DNA of 64,000 nucleotides from Anastrepha obliqua (lineage: Eukaryota > Arthropoda > Insecta > Diptera > Tephritidae), in NCBI RefSeq assembly GCF_027943255.1, contig NC_072895.1:79362001-79426000 (forward strand), written 5' to 3'. The notes beneath the pieces are model-generated. The model saw only the letters and a list, made by a program, of their open reading frames with translations, did not search any database and was not told where the DNA came from. The translations under genes were made by a program, and so were the position numbers. Shown here in pieces: positions 21,060-34,048 of the stretch (positions are counted from its first letter, which is position 1; the number at the start of each line of letters is the position of its first letter).

Positions 21060-23897
21060 ATGTTCAATATATTATACATACAAGATAAAATTATGTACTA
21101 CTTTAGTTGAATTCAGTTTTGACGTGACAACGTCTTATAATTCGATGGAGCCCGCTACACGCACCCCAAAACATGACTCATGCGGCATTACCTTGCTCTG
21201 AGGCGTTCCATTTAAGGCTTGAAGTGCAAGCGAGAGCGCAGAATGAGCGACAAACAGGCACAATCGGCCTCCGCGTTCGTCAAAGTTCGACATCTGTCTC
21301 TCTCCTACTTGAGTGAGCGAAGCGTCCGGACAGCTGCTATACAATAATACTAGACTAATTCCAAGCGCCTCAAATTCACCCAATAAGGAATCAGTGCCCA
21401 TTTTTTCGATATTTCAATACTAAACAACTTCACACTGATTCATCTAAAATAATAATGTATACATTTACACGTTTTCGTTAAGTATGAAATTCAGTGAAAA
21501 GTGAATGTGGTGTCAATTGTTTATAGCAACGATAATTGCGGCAATAAAGGTAATGATTCTTTCGATATTAAATATATGTTCAGTCGAATATTCGTGCTTT
21601 CATCATATAAATAAATAACATCGGTCCGCTAGTGCAGCGATTGTAGGTTATGCTATAATTGACAAAACTATACAACAATAAGTTAAGGCATTTTTAGCCG
21701 CGAATCACATTAATTAAAATATTTTGCGCAAACAGCCTAACAGCCAAGTGAGTTTTTACGCGCTAATTTTCATAATTATGTTACCAGCCATCTTGCCAAT
21801 GTCAATTGGCCACTTATGAGCTGCGGCTTGATGTCGTTCACCTGTAAAGTCAATATCATCAGCATATATTCGTGAGATACCTAAATAGAGAATATACGTA
21901 TTGAGTATTCAGGTGTATTTTCAATTTCAAAACTTTCAAGTGATCGTTTATTTTCCCAAATCTGATTATTTATTATAGATAGCAACTCCTAAATAGCTGC
22001 GAACGTGTTTACGACACTCCCTTCCACACCTCCTGCATCAGCACCAGAATGGCAGCGGTACTGATCGTTCTCGACAATGCAATTCGGCAACTTAATGGGC
22101 CACATGAAGCGAAATTAATTAGCACCAGGCTAACCAAAAACAACACGAAATAAAACTACAGCAAAAAGTCTAGCTGGAGGTAATACTCCTATGGCGTTGC
22201 ACAATTGGCAGGGTGTGTGTGTGTATGTGTGTATGTGTCTATAGCACGCTGGTCTGCGAATGCAGCAGACTTGCCGGCGACGTTGACAAAGAATTCCTCT
22301 TCAATTTTTAATTTGGATTTGGTTTTACATATTATTCTCTTTTTGTAAATCAAAAGAAAAACACATCGGCAATGCGCGTGAAATGAATAAATTTAGAAAC
22401 GAATTAGAATTTTACTTGTGCATGCCAAAAAAAGCTGCAAAACAGATGACGGCTGCAGCATTGCTGCTTCCTGACGTGGCCGCGCAGTTGGCATACCATT
22501 GGACTGCGGACTCCGAGTATTTACATACACACGGACGTGGCGAGTACGTCAACTGCAGCTTCCAAGTTAATGGGCTCGACATGCGAACGCACGAAATTGC
22601 GCAGTAGCAGAACAAAGCGCAGCAAATGCAACCGCAGCCGCTTCCCAGTTCACCGCGTTGAATGTCGCCGCTGCCGTTGTAATTGCAGCTGCTGCAAATC
22701 TGGTCGTAGCTGACATGATTGCTTTGCGGTACTGCATGCGGCGAGCAGATGGCAACTGGCCCTGTGGCTGCGTTTAGGGTCAAAAATAGAGACATCCATT
22801 GGCACCAACAGTCACACTCCTCCCGGCGACATGTTTGCCTTTTGTCTTATAATGTCGCTGTAAGGGTGTCTATGCAAGTATACAATTACTCTATGTATGT
22901 ATGTAAGTATGTGCATGGAAATTCTTCTTGTTTGTCTGCCGACTTGTCTGTTGGTTGGTCAACCATTCACACATCTCGCGGATGCGCCACTCATTCAGCA
23001 CTTTCGCGATGATCTGACAAACTGTGCTCCTAGTTTGTCTCTGCCTCGCTGGCCGTTTGCTCATAAGCGGCTAAATTCATTGGTGGTGAGTACCTCATTC
23101 AGACAGCTCATAACCGCAGATAACAGCGCGAATTTCGGCGGATTCTTCTTTTGTTTATATACATACATACGTACATACGCCACTGCATCTCTTGTCATTT
23201 CATCATAAACACAAAATGGTTCGGTTTGAAATTTAATAGAGGTTCGTCGTTCTCGTGGGAGCGCATAGTCATCTGCGACAAGTGTCAACGACATTGAATT
23301 GTTGCAAGAACAAACAAAACCAAAAACGGCAGCAGAGATGGCCCAAGGGCAATGACCACATATTCGTATATCCAGTAAAAATGTTGTTTTTTCAAGGAAT
23401 ATATCCGGTTTTAACTCATTTAGGCAAACATAATTCGCACTCTGCAAAAAAAAGCTACAATCTAAATATTATTTATCTTAAAGCAGGAAGAGGGTAGCCC
23501 GCACGAAATAGCGAATCCAAATGAAGTTACCTAAGTATTTTGGAAGTTGCCCTCACTTATTCTAAAAATTTGTCTGTTTGTTTGATCCCAAAGTGAAGGT
23601 GATATGGTTTCATCAGCTGATTGGTGCCTGATTGTCCACAATTAATAAAGCCCACCAAAATGTTATATTTATAGAATCGACATTACCTTGTATAGACTCG
23701 TCTTGATTTAATCCGAAGAAATTTGTAAACAAATAAATAAATAAATAAAAACTTGTAGCCTTGAGTATAGAAGAAGGAAACGAAAAAATATTCTTAAAAA
23801 TGTCAATTATTTTTGCATTTCTTCAATATTGAAAATCATAATTCAATAACAAAAGTTTGTGTAAGGTTTGACAACTGATTTTGGATGCTACTTAATA
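21060..23897. other. Non-coding stretch, partly GC-richer
   Basis: 21120-21400 is GC-richer and opens with TTGACGTGACAACG; it matches nothing else here. A GT/TATG simple repeat lies at 22212-22238. A GCN-rich tract (22420-22740) gives alanine-rich frames on both strands and no domain. TATG and CATA repeats lie at 22890-22912 and 23157-23177, and an (AAAT)n run at 23727-23751. Overlapping frames at 22719-23447 on both strands are not credible. No gene is called. Confidence 0.45.
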
Positions 23898-24558
23898 GGC
23901 CCGTCACAATGGGTCAGTTCCGTCCGTTGCGGCAACGAATTCGACAGCAAAATATATTATGTGCATTTGAGTCGAAGGTGCCACATACATACATACGTGC
24001 CGGACGCCATGCCGGAATACATAAAGATTGACACCTTTCTACTTTTGGCGTACGGTAAATGCGACGAAAAGGACAACTGTTTAAAGAAGAACAATTTTGT
24101 ATCGCGCAAATTTGTATCGATGGTGTTTATTATTATATCAAATTAAATACAGAAAATAAATGGAATTTAAATGAATTGAGTCAATTCAAATGCACCCTTT
24201 TCTTTTCGACAAAAGCTTGAAAGAGTAGAGAAAAGGCTAGGCTTAACCAAGTTGTCCTACAAAATGAATGTGCGTCCAGATCTGGAAGTTATGGTCGCAC
24301 GCACCGTATACGACTACCATAAATTCTATTAAAACCCTCTTTCGCTTCAATAAACATTCATTTTATAATATATTTCACAACCAACGAAAACCTGTTTATA
24401 CAACACGAAATATGATATTTGCTTTCACGAAAAGAACATCCGCCGTTTTTTCGTTTATATGCGGCAATACCTTCATTGTGGCACCATGGTATGTTTTACA
24501 CGTCATGTCAGTCAAACGCGTTGCCGCAACGGACACAAAGAACCCATTGGGACAGCCC
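23898..24558. mobile_element. Inverted-repeat element, possibly TA-flanked
   Basis: The left end GGCCCGTCACAATGGG and the inverted right end GGGCTGTCCCAATGGG continue into a shared block, GTCCGTTGCGGCAACG; the repeats are about 45 bp with mismatches. TA lies directly outside both ends. The interior encodes nothing recognisable. TA duplication points to the Tc1/mariner superfamily, but the imperfect ends leave hAT-like or other origins open. Confidence 0.68.
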
Positions 24559-27500
24559 TATAAACCGTTGATGCTATTTGTAAGCAAAGAAAAAAGGTAA
24601 TAAAAAATTAAAAAAGAAGGTCGATAATGTTATGTTTTTTATGAATGGAATATGTGACAATTCTATGTATTGACAATGCATGTGATTGGCATCAATATGA
24701 GCCTAGCTATCGAGTTCTTTATATACTATATTTCATGGTATTTTTTGTTTGTAAAGCTAAAGTGTTTCCCAAATTTGCTATCATTTGTTTAGGTTTTAGA
24801 AAGGTAAAAATCCTAAATCCTAAACAAATGTGATAATCGAATTTATTCCGAAATAAAATACAACTTAACTTAGTATTTTCAACTTAATCGAATTTAACTA
24901 TTGGATTTTAACAATTTCTGCAACTTTCGATACGCTTTACAAAAGCTTAGATAACCTCTATCTTAAAAACTTTAAGTTTCCCAAAAGAGATATTTTTCGC
25001 ATTGTCAGAAGACCCAGTTAATCCATGTACAAATTTTGAATACTTCCTGTGCCATATCGCCCCAAGCCCAATGAATTGTTTTAGTTGGTTCTTCCAACTT
25101 TTTAATCAGCTCCTCAGTAAGTAATTGACTGACGTTGAATTGGAATTTATCCAATTTCATAAGTCGTATATTAAGACGGGCCAATTCTTTTTCCAAGTGA
25201 AACATACGAATCATGTACTTATGATCTCAATTGAAATTTGTTCAAATAAAATTACACTTTTAAATAAAAAAGATTTACTATGGCTGCGTAAAAGCATCAA
25301 CCAAAGAATGGGCCGTCTTGGGCTCATTCCAGCAATACAAAATTTCGATAGGCTTCTGAAGAGCATAACTAGACAACTTTGCCCTATTCCGATCTGACCC
25401 GATCTCGAAATCCGTTGCCGAAAAGTGATACGCAAACTTTTTCGCCTGGTGTTAATGAAGTGCCGCACGAGTTTACTTAATATTTTTTCTTTTCATTTTA
25501 TCTTTTGCGACATGAACAAACTTAACTCCCTCGTTTGCCCACGTTTTGTAGTATAACAAAAGCATTACTTTTTTCGTACATTTTTAGCAAAAGAAATCTT
25601 ACATACTCTTTAATTATTGAAAATTATGGCAACCATATGATCTTCCTGATAATTAAACAGATAATGTCATTGCGTGCTACATTTTTCAGTTCTAAAAATC
25701 CATTTTATTTGTTGCGAAATTTAAACAAAATATTTTATTTTAAAAGTTGGGAAAGCTGGAAAATTAAATTTTGGACTTTGAAATTTTGTAATGCGAAATC
25801 GGAAAAACTAAATGAAAAATCGATGAAATTTCCTCTGAAACTGTGCACTTGTGCTCACAGAATTAAGGCATTCATCTACAATATTCTCAACATTTTTCAA
25901 ACGATAAACAAAGTTCTTAACTTCTTAAAACTCTCACCAAAATTTAACAAATTTCACTAAAATGCCATCGAAATTTTCAACTTTTTAAACAGAATTTTTT
26001 TAAAACTTCTGAGTATGCAGTTTTATAGCCCTTTCAATTTCAGTGCAGTTCAAGTTTGCAAGTCGCCAAAGATCGCGTTGATTTCTTACAATTTTTTTTT
26101 ATTTTTGGATACGACGCCCTTTGCATGGAAGTCTTTTATAGAGAAGAAAATGCTAAACATCGGATGCAAAAAACAAAATATGTATATGCATAATGCTTTT
26201 AAAGAGATAAAGAATTTATCTGTATATGCAGAAGTGCAAAAGACTGAGGTAAGTGTACTGATTGTGTTATTTTGAATGGCGACCGAACGATTACCGAGTC
26301 AGTTTGAGTTAACCGCTGCATCCTGCTAATGAAGTTCATCACGTTGTTAAATCGAGACGTATATATCAACAGGTGTAGCAAAGTAATGAGGACCAAGATG
26401 CCTAAATCTTAGCCTCGTAACAGCAGGACGGCTAAGAAAAAGGTGCTGAGATAATTCTACCAGCTGACGCAAAAAGAATTCGAAGTAATACCACTATAAG
26501 GGCACTCACGAAATTTGAGAGCTGTCGACATTAGAAAATTTATTGAGAGAGTACAGGGACAGAATAATTTCGCAACCTTACAAGTTTGTGAGTTTGCCCA
26601 GTACTCGCTGACTTGATGGGAAGCCCACGCTTGCTGGAGCAGTAGTTAAGGGAGTCCCAATCTTCCCATTTCGTGGGGAAACTACTATCTAGTCAACTCA
26701 GATGAGTTGCCCGCAATGTCGCTGTGACCAGAGACCTGATTGCCGCTTAGCTTGCGGAGTAGATAATTTTTTCACTTAGTCGAATGTGAGAGAAGATTGT
26801 CCCGCTTGAACTATTTAATAGGGGGTGTACACTAATCAGTCGCCACGGGATGAACTCAAAGTTTCAATACTTTGTATAACAATTTTGAAAAATTATAAAT
26901 CCTAATTTTAGTTAAATTAATTTAAAAAAAACTTGCCTTAACAAAATTTTGGAAACAAGTAAAATATTTAAAAAATTGCAATAAAATATTAGAACTGGTC
27001 TTTATTTAATTTATTTCACTCTTATTTATTTTTAGATCGTAATAATAAAAATATATCTCCATAAACATTAGTGAAAGCCATCATTTTGTATATAATCTAA
27101 CATGTTTGACACAAAATTCCCCTCCTAAACACAAATGTATTGGGGCAACGCTTTGATAAATGTCTTTTTACATCTGTTTTCTAATCAAAATAAATATATG
27201 TAAATGTATCCACTTTCTTTGTGGTAAAAAAGATTTTTTAAAATTTTAATAAATTTAGGATTTATTCATTACTGAAAATTATGGTCTAAATATTTGTGAA
27301 ACAAAATATCAGAGGTTATTTTCAAATTTTTCGAGTCTTTTTATATATTGAGAAAACAATATACTTCTAAAATCAATTTTATAAAAAAATATTTTTGGAA
27401 CTTGTCTAAACTAACTGAAATTTTGATATGGTTTAGATATAATGTATTCTAGATTGATTGCCGACTTGGAAAAAGAATTATAGCCTTAAAATATTTTTAT

Positions 27501-27959
27501 TTTTTCATTCATTTTTAACAACAATTACAAACATTTGGAATACTGTTCCTACTCTATTTGATTTAATTTACTTGTATGACTATTTGTAGTACGAATTGCC
27601 TAAACACCCACCAAATTCAGAAAATTTTTTCACTGCCACTACTACTAGAAACACTACTACTTGAAGAGTGAAGAAGATGTTACAGCTGCGAATAGTATTT
27701 TGCAAAGCTTCCGAAAAATCATTACAGAGATTGTATAAAATTATTGAAGAACCAGTGGAGAATCATTGAAATAAATGTATTAAAGTAAGATGAGATTATA
27801 TTGAATCAAAAATGAGCTAATTTACTTTAAAAGTTCACATTCTATCGATTTTGCTTTCGTACTTTTAAACACGCATGTACATTGAATGCAAAGAAGCTAG
27901 CACCTTGATCAAAAAATTCCTGGAGTACCGATATTCAGAAAATTCAAAATACAAGCTTA
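24559..27959. other. Long AT-rich stretch with one unassigned coding-like patch
   Basis: Aside from 25005-25450 (-), frames such as 25535-25960 (+) are driven by AT content. 26290-26830 is less AT-rich and may be the untranslated part of an old LINE, but no coding trace supports that. Confidence 0.4.
25005..25214 (-). CDS. Unidentified 69-codon coding-like frame
   Basis: ATG-initiated frame: MIRMFHLEKELARLNIRLMK, a lysine/glutamate-rich amphipathic middle, then PTKTIHWAWGDMAQEVFKIC and a stop. Just upstream on the same strand (about 25455-25270) another short open run includes ATDFEIGSDRNRA and LYCWNEPKTAHSLVDAF before two stops. Amino-acid composition is protein-like in both, unlike the AT noise around them. 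They may be two exons or a decayed gene. I do not recognise the family. Confidence 0.25.
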   Translation of the reverse strand: MIRMFHLEKELARLNIRLMKLDKFQFNVSQLLTEELIKKLEEPTKTIHWAWGDMAQEVFKICTWINWVF

Positions 27960-28640
27960 TTAGTCAAAAGTGATATTAGCGCCTTCTAGTACTCCGCATC
28001 AACTGCAACGCACTTATACCAGCTTTTGATCTAGCTCTCGAAGCATTTCTAGAACTCTTTTTTAAAACTCATTTCCCCCAGTGAAAAAAATTGCTGGGAG
28101 CCATATGAGGTCAATTCAATGGCTGGTGGACGGTATTCGCGAATTATGATGTGTGATGCGGCGGTACATTATCATTGTGCAAAATCCATGAGTTGTTTTT
28201 CCAAAAATCGTTTCTTTTTTGTCGAATTGCTTCACGTAAACGTCTCATACCGCCCTAATAATCCTTACTAATTATTCAATTCTTACTAACTGTCTGACTT
28301 TCTGGCAAAAATTTGTGGTGTACCGTTATAATGCATAACAACCGTGAGCATCGCTTTCTTTTTTTTACTGAAAACGACGTAGTTTTTTTTTTGGTATTGG
28401 TTCATTCGGAGCGCTTCACTCACTCGCCTGATGTCTGGATTGCGTGTCGTGCTCATAAGCCCACGTACCCACATCTCGTCTCCAGTAATTATACATTTGA
28501 TGAAATTTGGGTCGGATGCAGCCTTGCAAACCATGTCTTTGGCGATATCAACGCTGTCCCTTGTTCTCATTAAATTCAAGTTCCTTGAGATCAACTTTGC
28601 ATCAACACGGCGCAAACCGAAATCATTAACCTCAATGTCC
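27960..28640 (-). pseudogene. Decayed DD34D mariner transposase fragment
   Basis: Minus-strand translation shows GLRRVDAKLISRNLNLM, then KCIITGDEMWV (first catalytic Asp) and KKKAMLTVVMHYNGTPQ. Further on, with frame changes, come an SWIFAHDN-like second-Asp motif (about 28165-28190) and a degraded C-terminal part. The N-terminal helix-turn-helix is missing and no TIRs were found. The family differs from the mariners at 6937 and 37579. A LINE fragment starts immediately to the right. Confidence 0.8.
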
Positions 28641-28649
28641 TAAACGACC

Positions 28650-30125
28650 AGACATAAGGTACCAATCTTGATCCTACCAAATATTAACGGACAAACCCTC
28701 TCACTTTCACCCAGTGCAAAGTACTTAGGGATAATTTTGGAATCCAAACTTAGCTGGAAATTAAACGTAGAAGAACAAGTAAGGAAAACAGAAATTGCTT
28801 TAGATGCCTGTAAACGTATGCTTGGAAGAAGATGGGGTCTTCAACCCAAATATATGTTATGTTTGTATAAGGCGGTTATACGGTGGTTTGGTGGAAAGCT
28901 CTAGAGAGAGAATACAACATCAAATTACTCGGCGAATACAAAGATTAGCCTGTGCAATAAGGTTCGGTGCAATCAAATCATGTCCTAGAGAGGCTCTCAA
29001 TGCGCTGACAAACGTTATTCCAATAGACCTACATATTAAAAAGACGGCAACCATGACTGCATTTAGGTTAAATGAAGCGGGTCGCTGGAAAGAAAAAACA
29101 TATGGTCATGCCCGTCTACTATTGCGACAAACTCAGTTAACCTCGGTGAGGACTGACTACATCGTCCCGACGGTAACATTCAATAGGAATTTTGCCACTC
29201 TCTTTCCATCTAAGGAATAATGGAATAAGTAATACTCTCTAAACAACTTCGACACAACAGTCTGGTATATATTCTCACAGACTAATATTGAAAAATCTGT
29301 GCGTCTCCCTAATACCAGCAGTGCCTTCCAGGCGGAAGTACCGGCAATTGGGGAGCCCTGTAGGCTAATAATCGCAGATTTCTCTTTTAAGAGCTATTCT
29401 TTCGGATAGCCAATAGCCAAACAACAACCTCTATGGTGGCAGAGCAAAGTAGGAATAACCTTTCCACTTTAAATGAAAACCATAATATTACCTTAATCTG
29501 GGTCCCGTGACATGGGAGTATTGAAGGTAACGAAAAAACAGATGAACTGACAAGAGGGAGATCTGCCATGAATAACGCTCTTGCATAATCGGTATTCCCA
29601 CCATTAGGTGCAGTCAAGAGTATAATTCCCCTAAAATACCTCCGAATCGCGGATTGTAGATGGAGAGACCAGACGAAATAAAAAATTAGCAGAACGTTAT
29701 GGCCTCAAACAATCGTCAATATTGTTAAACATAAAACGACGGGACGCCCTGAGACTAACGACAATCATAACTGGCTTTTGGACTGTCGAAGAACAAGCAG
29801 CCAAAGAGCATCCCTCACAACACTTACTGTCACAGTTGCAAACAACCGGAGAAAAAGGAAACAATCTTCCACTTCCTCTGTGAATGCCCTGCCCTATGGA
29901 AGGACAGAATGTTAACCCTGGGCAAACCGCTATTCGAGGGTCTCGAACAACTGTATGGCTTAGATGTCAACAATCTAATAGGGTTCTTAAACCGCACAGA
30001 CTGGATATAGTCATGCCGTAAATAACTGTTAAACAATTTGATAACGAGGATGTGGCAACAAAATGGTGCGGAAGCGCTAGTTGGATTCTGGGTGAATCAT
30101 CACTCTAGCTAATCAACCAACCAAT
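28650..30125 (+). pseudogene. LINE ORF2 3' half (RT thumb, RNase H, zinc-knuckle), copy 1
   Basis: 28668-29219 gives the end of reverse transcriptase: SPSAKYLGIILESKLSW, ACKRMLGRRWGLQPKY, and after a frameshift RRIQRLACAIRFGA and SCPREALNALTNVIP. RNase H follows with breaks (AFQAEVPAI near 29320, SIEGNEKTDELTRG near 29520). The Cys/His motif CHSCKQPEKKETIFHFLCEC is at about 29830-29890, then a C-terminal tail. The 3' end is CTAATCAACCAACCAA (30108-30123). The order fits RNase H-bearing LINEs of the I/R1/LOA group. A second copy lies inverted at 47590-48560. Confidence 0.85.
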
Positions 30126-30139
30126 GTCCTGATCCATAA

Positions 30140-30288
30140 GCAAATTCAAATCCATTTTTAAAACTGTAAAAAATCGGAAACATTTGGAGAAGTAAATTTA
30201 CTCAAGACGACGTAATTTTTATAAATGTCAAGCAATGGCGATTTTGTTGGGAACGTTAATCAGAGATGTGGCAACCTAACAAAAAAAT
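30140..30288 (+). repeat. Dispersed repeat A, copy 2
   Basis: Matches 3298-3434 with small indels (CAAATCCATTTTTA, TTTACTCAAGACG, GATGTGGCAACCTAA). It lies directly after the 3' tail of a LINE, whereas copy 1 lies before a mariner derivative. Confidence 0.65.
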
Positions 30289-33200
30289 CAGAACTGAGAT
30301 CAGTTGACTTAGAGCGTTGATGGCGGTTGTTCCGGGAATTATTTGATATAAGGATTGTTCAGCAGTTCTTACCCTCTAGCTCTAGCGCTTTAAAGGCAAG
30401 AGTATTTATTATTGTATAGCTGAGATATGTTCGATATTATTGGATAATTAAATGCTTGCTTCAATACCGACATTTCTTTATATCTAAAGCTTTCTTTGCA
30501 CATTGCAACTAACGTATACTGAAATTTTACAAAAATAATTTTTTCAATAAATTCTCTTCCCGTTTTTGACTTTTTTTCGGCGATTAAGCTGAATTTTAAG
30601 CTTTCGCATATTAAGAATTGTTTAGATTAATATTTGTGATAAATATTTTTGAGGTACATTTCAACACGTTATAGGTATTGCTCTGGCATGAGTATTTTTC
30701 GTCCTTTCTCACAAAAGAGATAAAAAGGGTGCATCTCAAGTAGAGTTAGAGGGTTAAAATGCTACACGAAAACTGCCGAACACAACATAAATCCAAAACT
30801 GAAGGATCGCATAGTTTTCTATGCCGATTTACCATAAAAACGCAAAAGGGAGAAAACTTCAAATCGCCGATTTATCGACTCTACCAGAATCCGTTGTCGA
30901 ACCTAGTTTTGTTATGTTAATTTGGATTGATGTGCAATAACTGTTTAAATAATTCGTAACTTTTGGCTAAGAAAGGAGGCAAATACTTATTCCCATACCC
31001 AATACATTGTTAGTTTTGATTTCTTTGGTAATAAGTTAAGGCTCAATGTAACGGCAACACTAAGTCTGAGCATCATGCAGCAACTGCATTGCATTGAAAT
31101 GATTACACCAAATGCGTTACTCATGCAACTTTTTACACTTATCCTGCGGGTTAGCATTACCTTTTGCGCAAACAATTACCAAACTAATTATAGATAGTAA
31201 ATAAAAGGGGTTTTGAAATCATTTATGTACTTTTTCAAATGCGTTTTATTTTCTTACTTTTAATTTCTTCGCATGCACGCAGTTTAAAGAAATTAAAAAA
31301 GGATTTAAGGACGGAAAAGCTACAAAATAAACCGACAACATTTACTTATAAATGTTACTCGTTTATTACTTATATTTGCCTTCCCCAACCATCTTATCTA
31401 TGCGCCACCGGTTGACTACTTCGGTGTCTTCGGCTATGCGTATTTGTTTACATCTTAAAGCTTCACGTTCATTTCTGCCAGTAACCGACGGGATGTTAAC
31501 CAACCCCCTGGTATGCATCTGGTAGTTGTTGTCCCTTTATTTAACGGCATCTTCCTGTCACATGTCTCGCAAACCATTTCGCACTTATTTATTTTGTTCT
31601 TCTATTCGACTGGCTTTTCCCGTTAGCGACCCACTCGAAGTCACAGCAAAATGGCAACAAATCTGTTTTCTGCCACTAACGAATGTAGCATCACGCTGAC
31701 ACTGCAACTCAAGCGACCCCTGAAGGCGTCGCCTTCTACCTGCTGCCAACTGTTCGGAGTTGCCCTTCGGCGCTGGGTCAAGTGGCACTTGTTGTCAGAC
31801 AAAGCCAAAGCGAATTCAACCTGACAGTGCAAACAACCAAAAGCAACAACTCCCACAAGTGGCAGCCGCTAGTTAGCGTAGAAAGCACTACAACGACAAC
31901 AGCAGGGAAAACAACAGCGTACTGCGTTACTGTTATTACCAACAATAATAAAATGCAAAAAGTACAAAATCTCTCAAGGAGACTAGCAACATCCCCACCT
32001 ACTACACTGACTACCCCTCCACCTCTTCAAGCACAGCGTAGGAGTTTTTGTAAACGAATGCTTGTAGCTCGTTTGCTGTTTAGCTCGGTGTCTATTTTAC
32101 TTCCGGTTAAATATTTGAAATGTCGCCTCTGCTACTGCCACTCTTCTCTGCCAAAACGCATATTGTAGTATTTGCTGTTGTTGCAGATGAAACGAAATTC
32201 TGATTAATAAACGCTAAAGAGACTTGCTATTTCTGCTCGCTAACAGCGGCGCAAAGGAGTGATTAGCCATAAGCCTCCATATTTATCTCTCACCTTTGAT
32301 ATTAAGGGTGCTCCAAATACAGATATGTTTTCGAGTCCTATGTTATTTTAGTACTGACAAAGTTTTTCTGCCTCTCCAATTGCAAATTGTTTTGGCAGTC
32401 CGTATTATACCTCCGCGGCACGAAATGAGTTTCTTTAAAAACTTGAAAAACCTTTGGAAAATAAATACATATAAAGCGTTTATTTTCAAAATAGTGCTAT
32501 GCGTTAATTGAAAAAGATACCTTATAAAGGTGTACTGGATAGTTAAGTGAAAATATTTTATTAGTAACAAAACAGAAGACACAAGTATTTGAGTATATTA
32601 TTTTATTTTAAATATAGATATACATACATACCTGATTTTTAAGAGTGAGCTACGTATGGCTGGCTGTTCACTCATATTATTTTAGTATTTGCCGCTACCG
32701 AAAAATTTGTACGCGAAAACAACAACAGTTAAACTATAATCAAGCGGCTTTGATTATAGCCGCTTAGCTCACAATGGACATGCTTAGACCAGTGCTTCCA
32801 AGAATAAGAAGAATTTATTTATTTATTGTATTTTGCATTCTTTTGGTTGTTTCTTTAATGCAGCGCAGTGCTTTTCTGTTTTATTCACCACTCGCTAGAT
32901 GGTTGTTGAATCGAAAGCAGCTATTATTTGACACAAACCGAATATTAATATTTCAGTCATTTGAAGAGTGGAGCATTGAACATTAGAAATCAACTGATTT
33001 CTGCCACGCGTAAACGCATAATGTTTTCCAAAGTTGCTTTTTTGCTATAAAAATAATTATTTTTTCTTCTAGCAGGATTGCTGTCAAGTAATCCCGGGAT
33101 TTTCGCGACTTAAAATGGCTAGTTTTTTTAAGACCCGGTATATCGGTATTGACATCCCTTCTATCAACGTTCACATAACGTTTTGAAGAAGGAATTTGGC

Positions 33201-34040
33201 AGTTAGGTCACGGCGAGCGTTCATAATTTGCCACCGCATTAATATGACTTCACACCACACTATTACTTTCTTTGCGGTTATGTCACCTCCTTAGTCTAGG
33301 CTAACAAACCAACCACTTTGGCTGAGCTCGAGACAAGCATACGGGAATAGCGCCGCATATGTTGGACGGAGCCTTCAAAAAAATGTATCTACATTCGAAG
33401 TAATATCAGGAAAGTTGAGGCAGTAATTTAAATGATGTGCGCCTTTTTCATAAAGGCATGAATATGGCTTCAAAACGACAAAGCCAAGTCTCATTTCGCC
33501 GTTGTTATTTAAATTTATTTTCTCTTATCTTTTCACCCTATACGTATGAATATTCTAAACTAGCTAAACTTCATGCCTGATAGAGTGATATACCATATAC
33601 TTTATTTCTTTTTTGATTTTTTAGATGGATGTACGGGTTTTCACAGAACTTTTGGGAAAGAGAAAATGAAAAGAGAAATGCTCCTGCTTATTTAATGAGT
33701 GACTTCTGTGCAAAATTGTTTTCTATTGTATCTTTTTAGCTTTAATGAGTGAGCGAAAGACAATCTAAAATTATTTGAATGCAAGTCTCTGTAGAATCCA
33801 TTCATTTACAGTCCCTTCAACATATTGAATTTTATGAACTGCTCTGGTTGGTTTGAAGATACCTTATCGAAGTAAGTAGTCTCAAAACCTTCCTCAATTA
33901 GTTTACGGAGCGTTATGGTTTTCACCACCCTTATAGTCCACCCGAATGTCCCACCACCCTTAAGTACAACAGAGAACCCAAGCCCCATTACCGCCAGGAA
34001 TGATAGATTACAATACAACAATAAAATTAAAACAAATGCC
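30289..34040. other. Long non-coding stretch
   Basis: No gene is supported. 31600-32170 is less AT-rich, with AAC/ACA-rich runs giving a 128-codon frame (31782-32168, +) rich in Thr and Ser and overlapping antisense frames. It resembles regulatory or UTR sequence of fly genes more than a protein. 33180-33370 is moderately GC-rich and unrecognised. Confidence 0.4.
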
Positions 34041-34048
34041 CACTTAAT

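Noticed and set aside
22383..22795. Alanine-rich frames on both strands
   Set aside because: GCN/GCA-rich low-complexity DNA yields Ala/Gln frames in all phases; no conserved motif.
25535..25960. 141-codon Lys/Phe/Ile/Asn-rich frame
   Set aside because: Composition follows AT content and there are no recognisable motifs.
31782..32168. 128-codon Thr/Ser-rich frame as a protein
   Set aside because: Simple-sequence composition, overlapping antisense frames of similar length, no domain.
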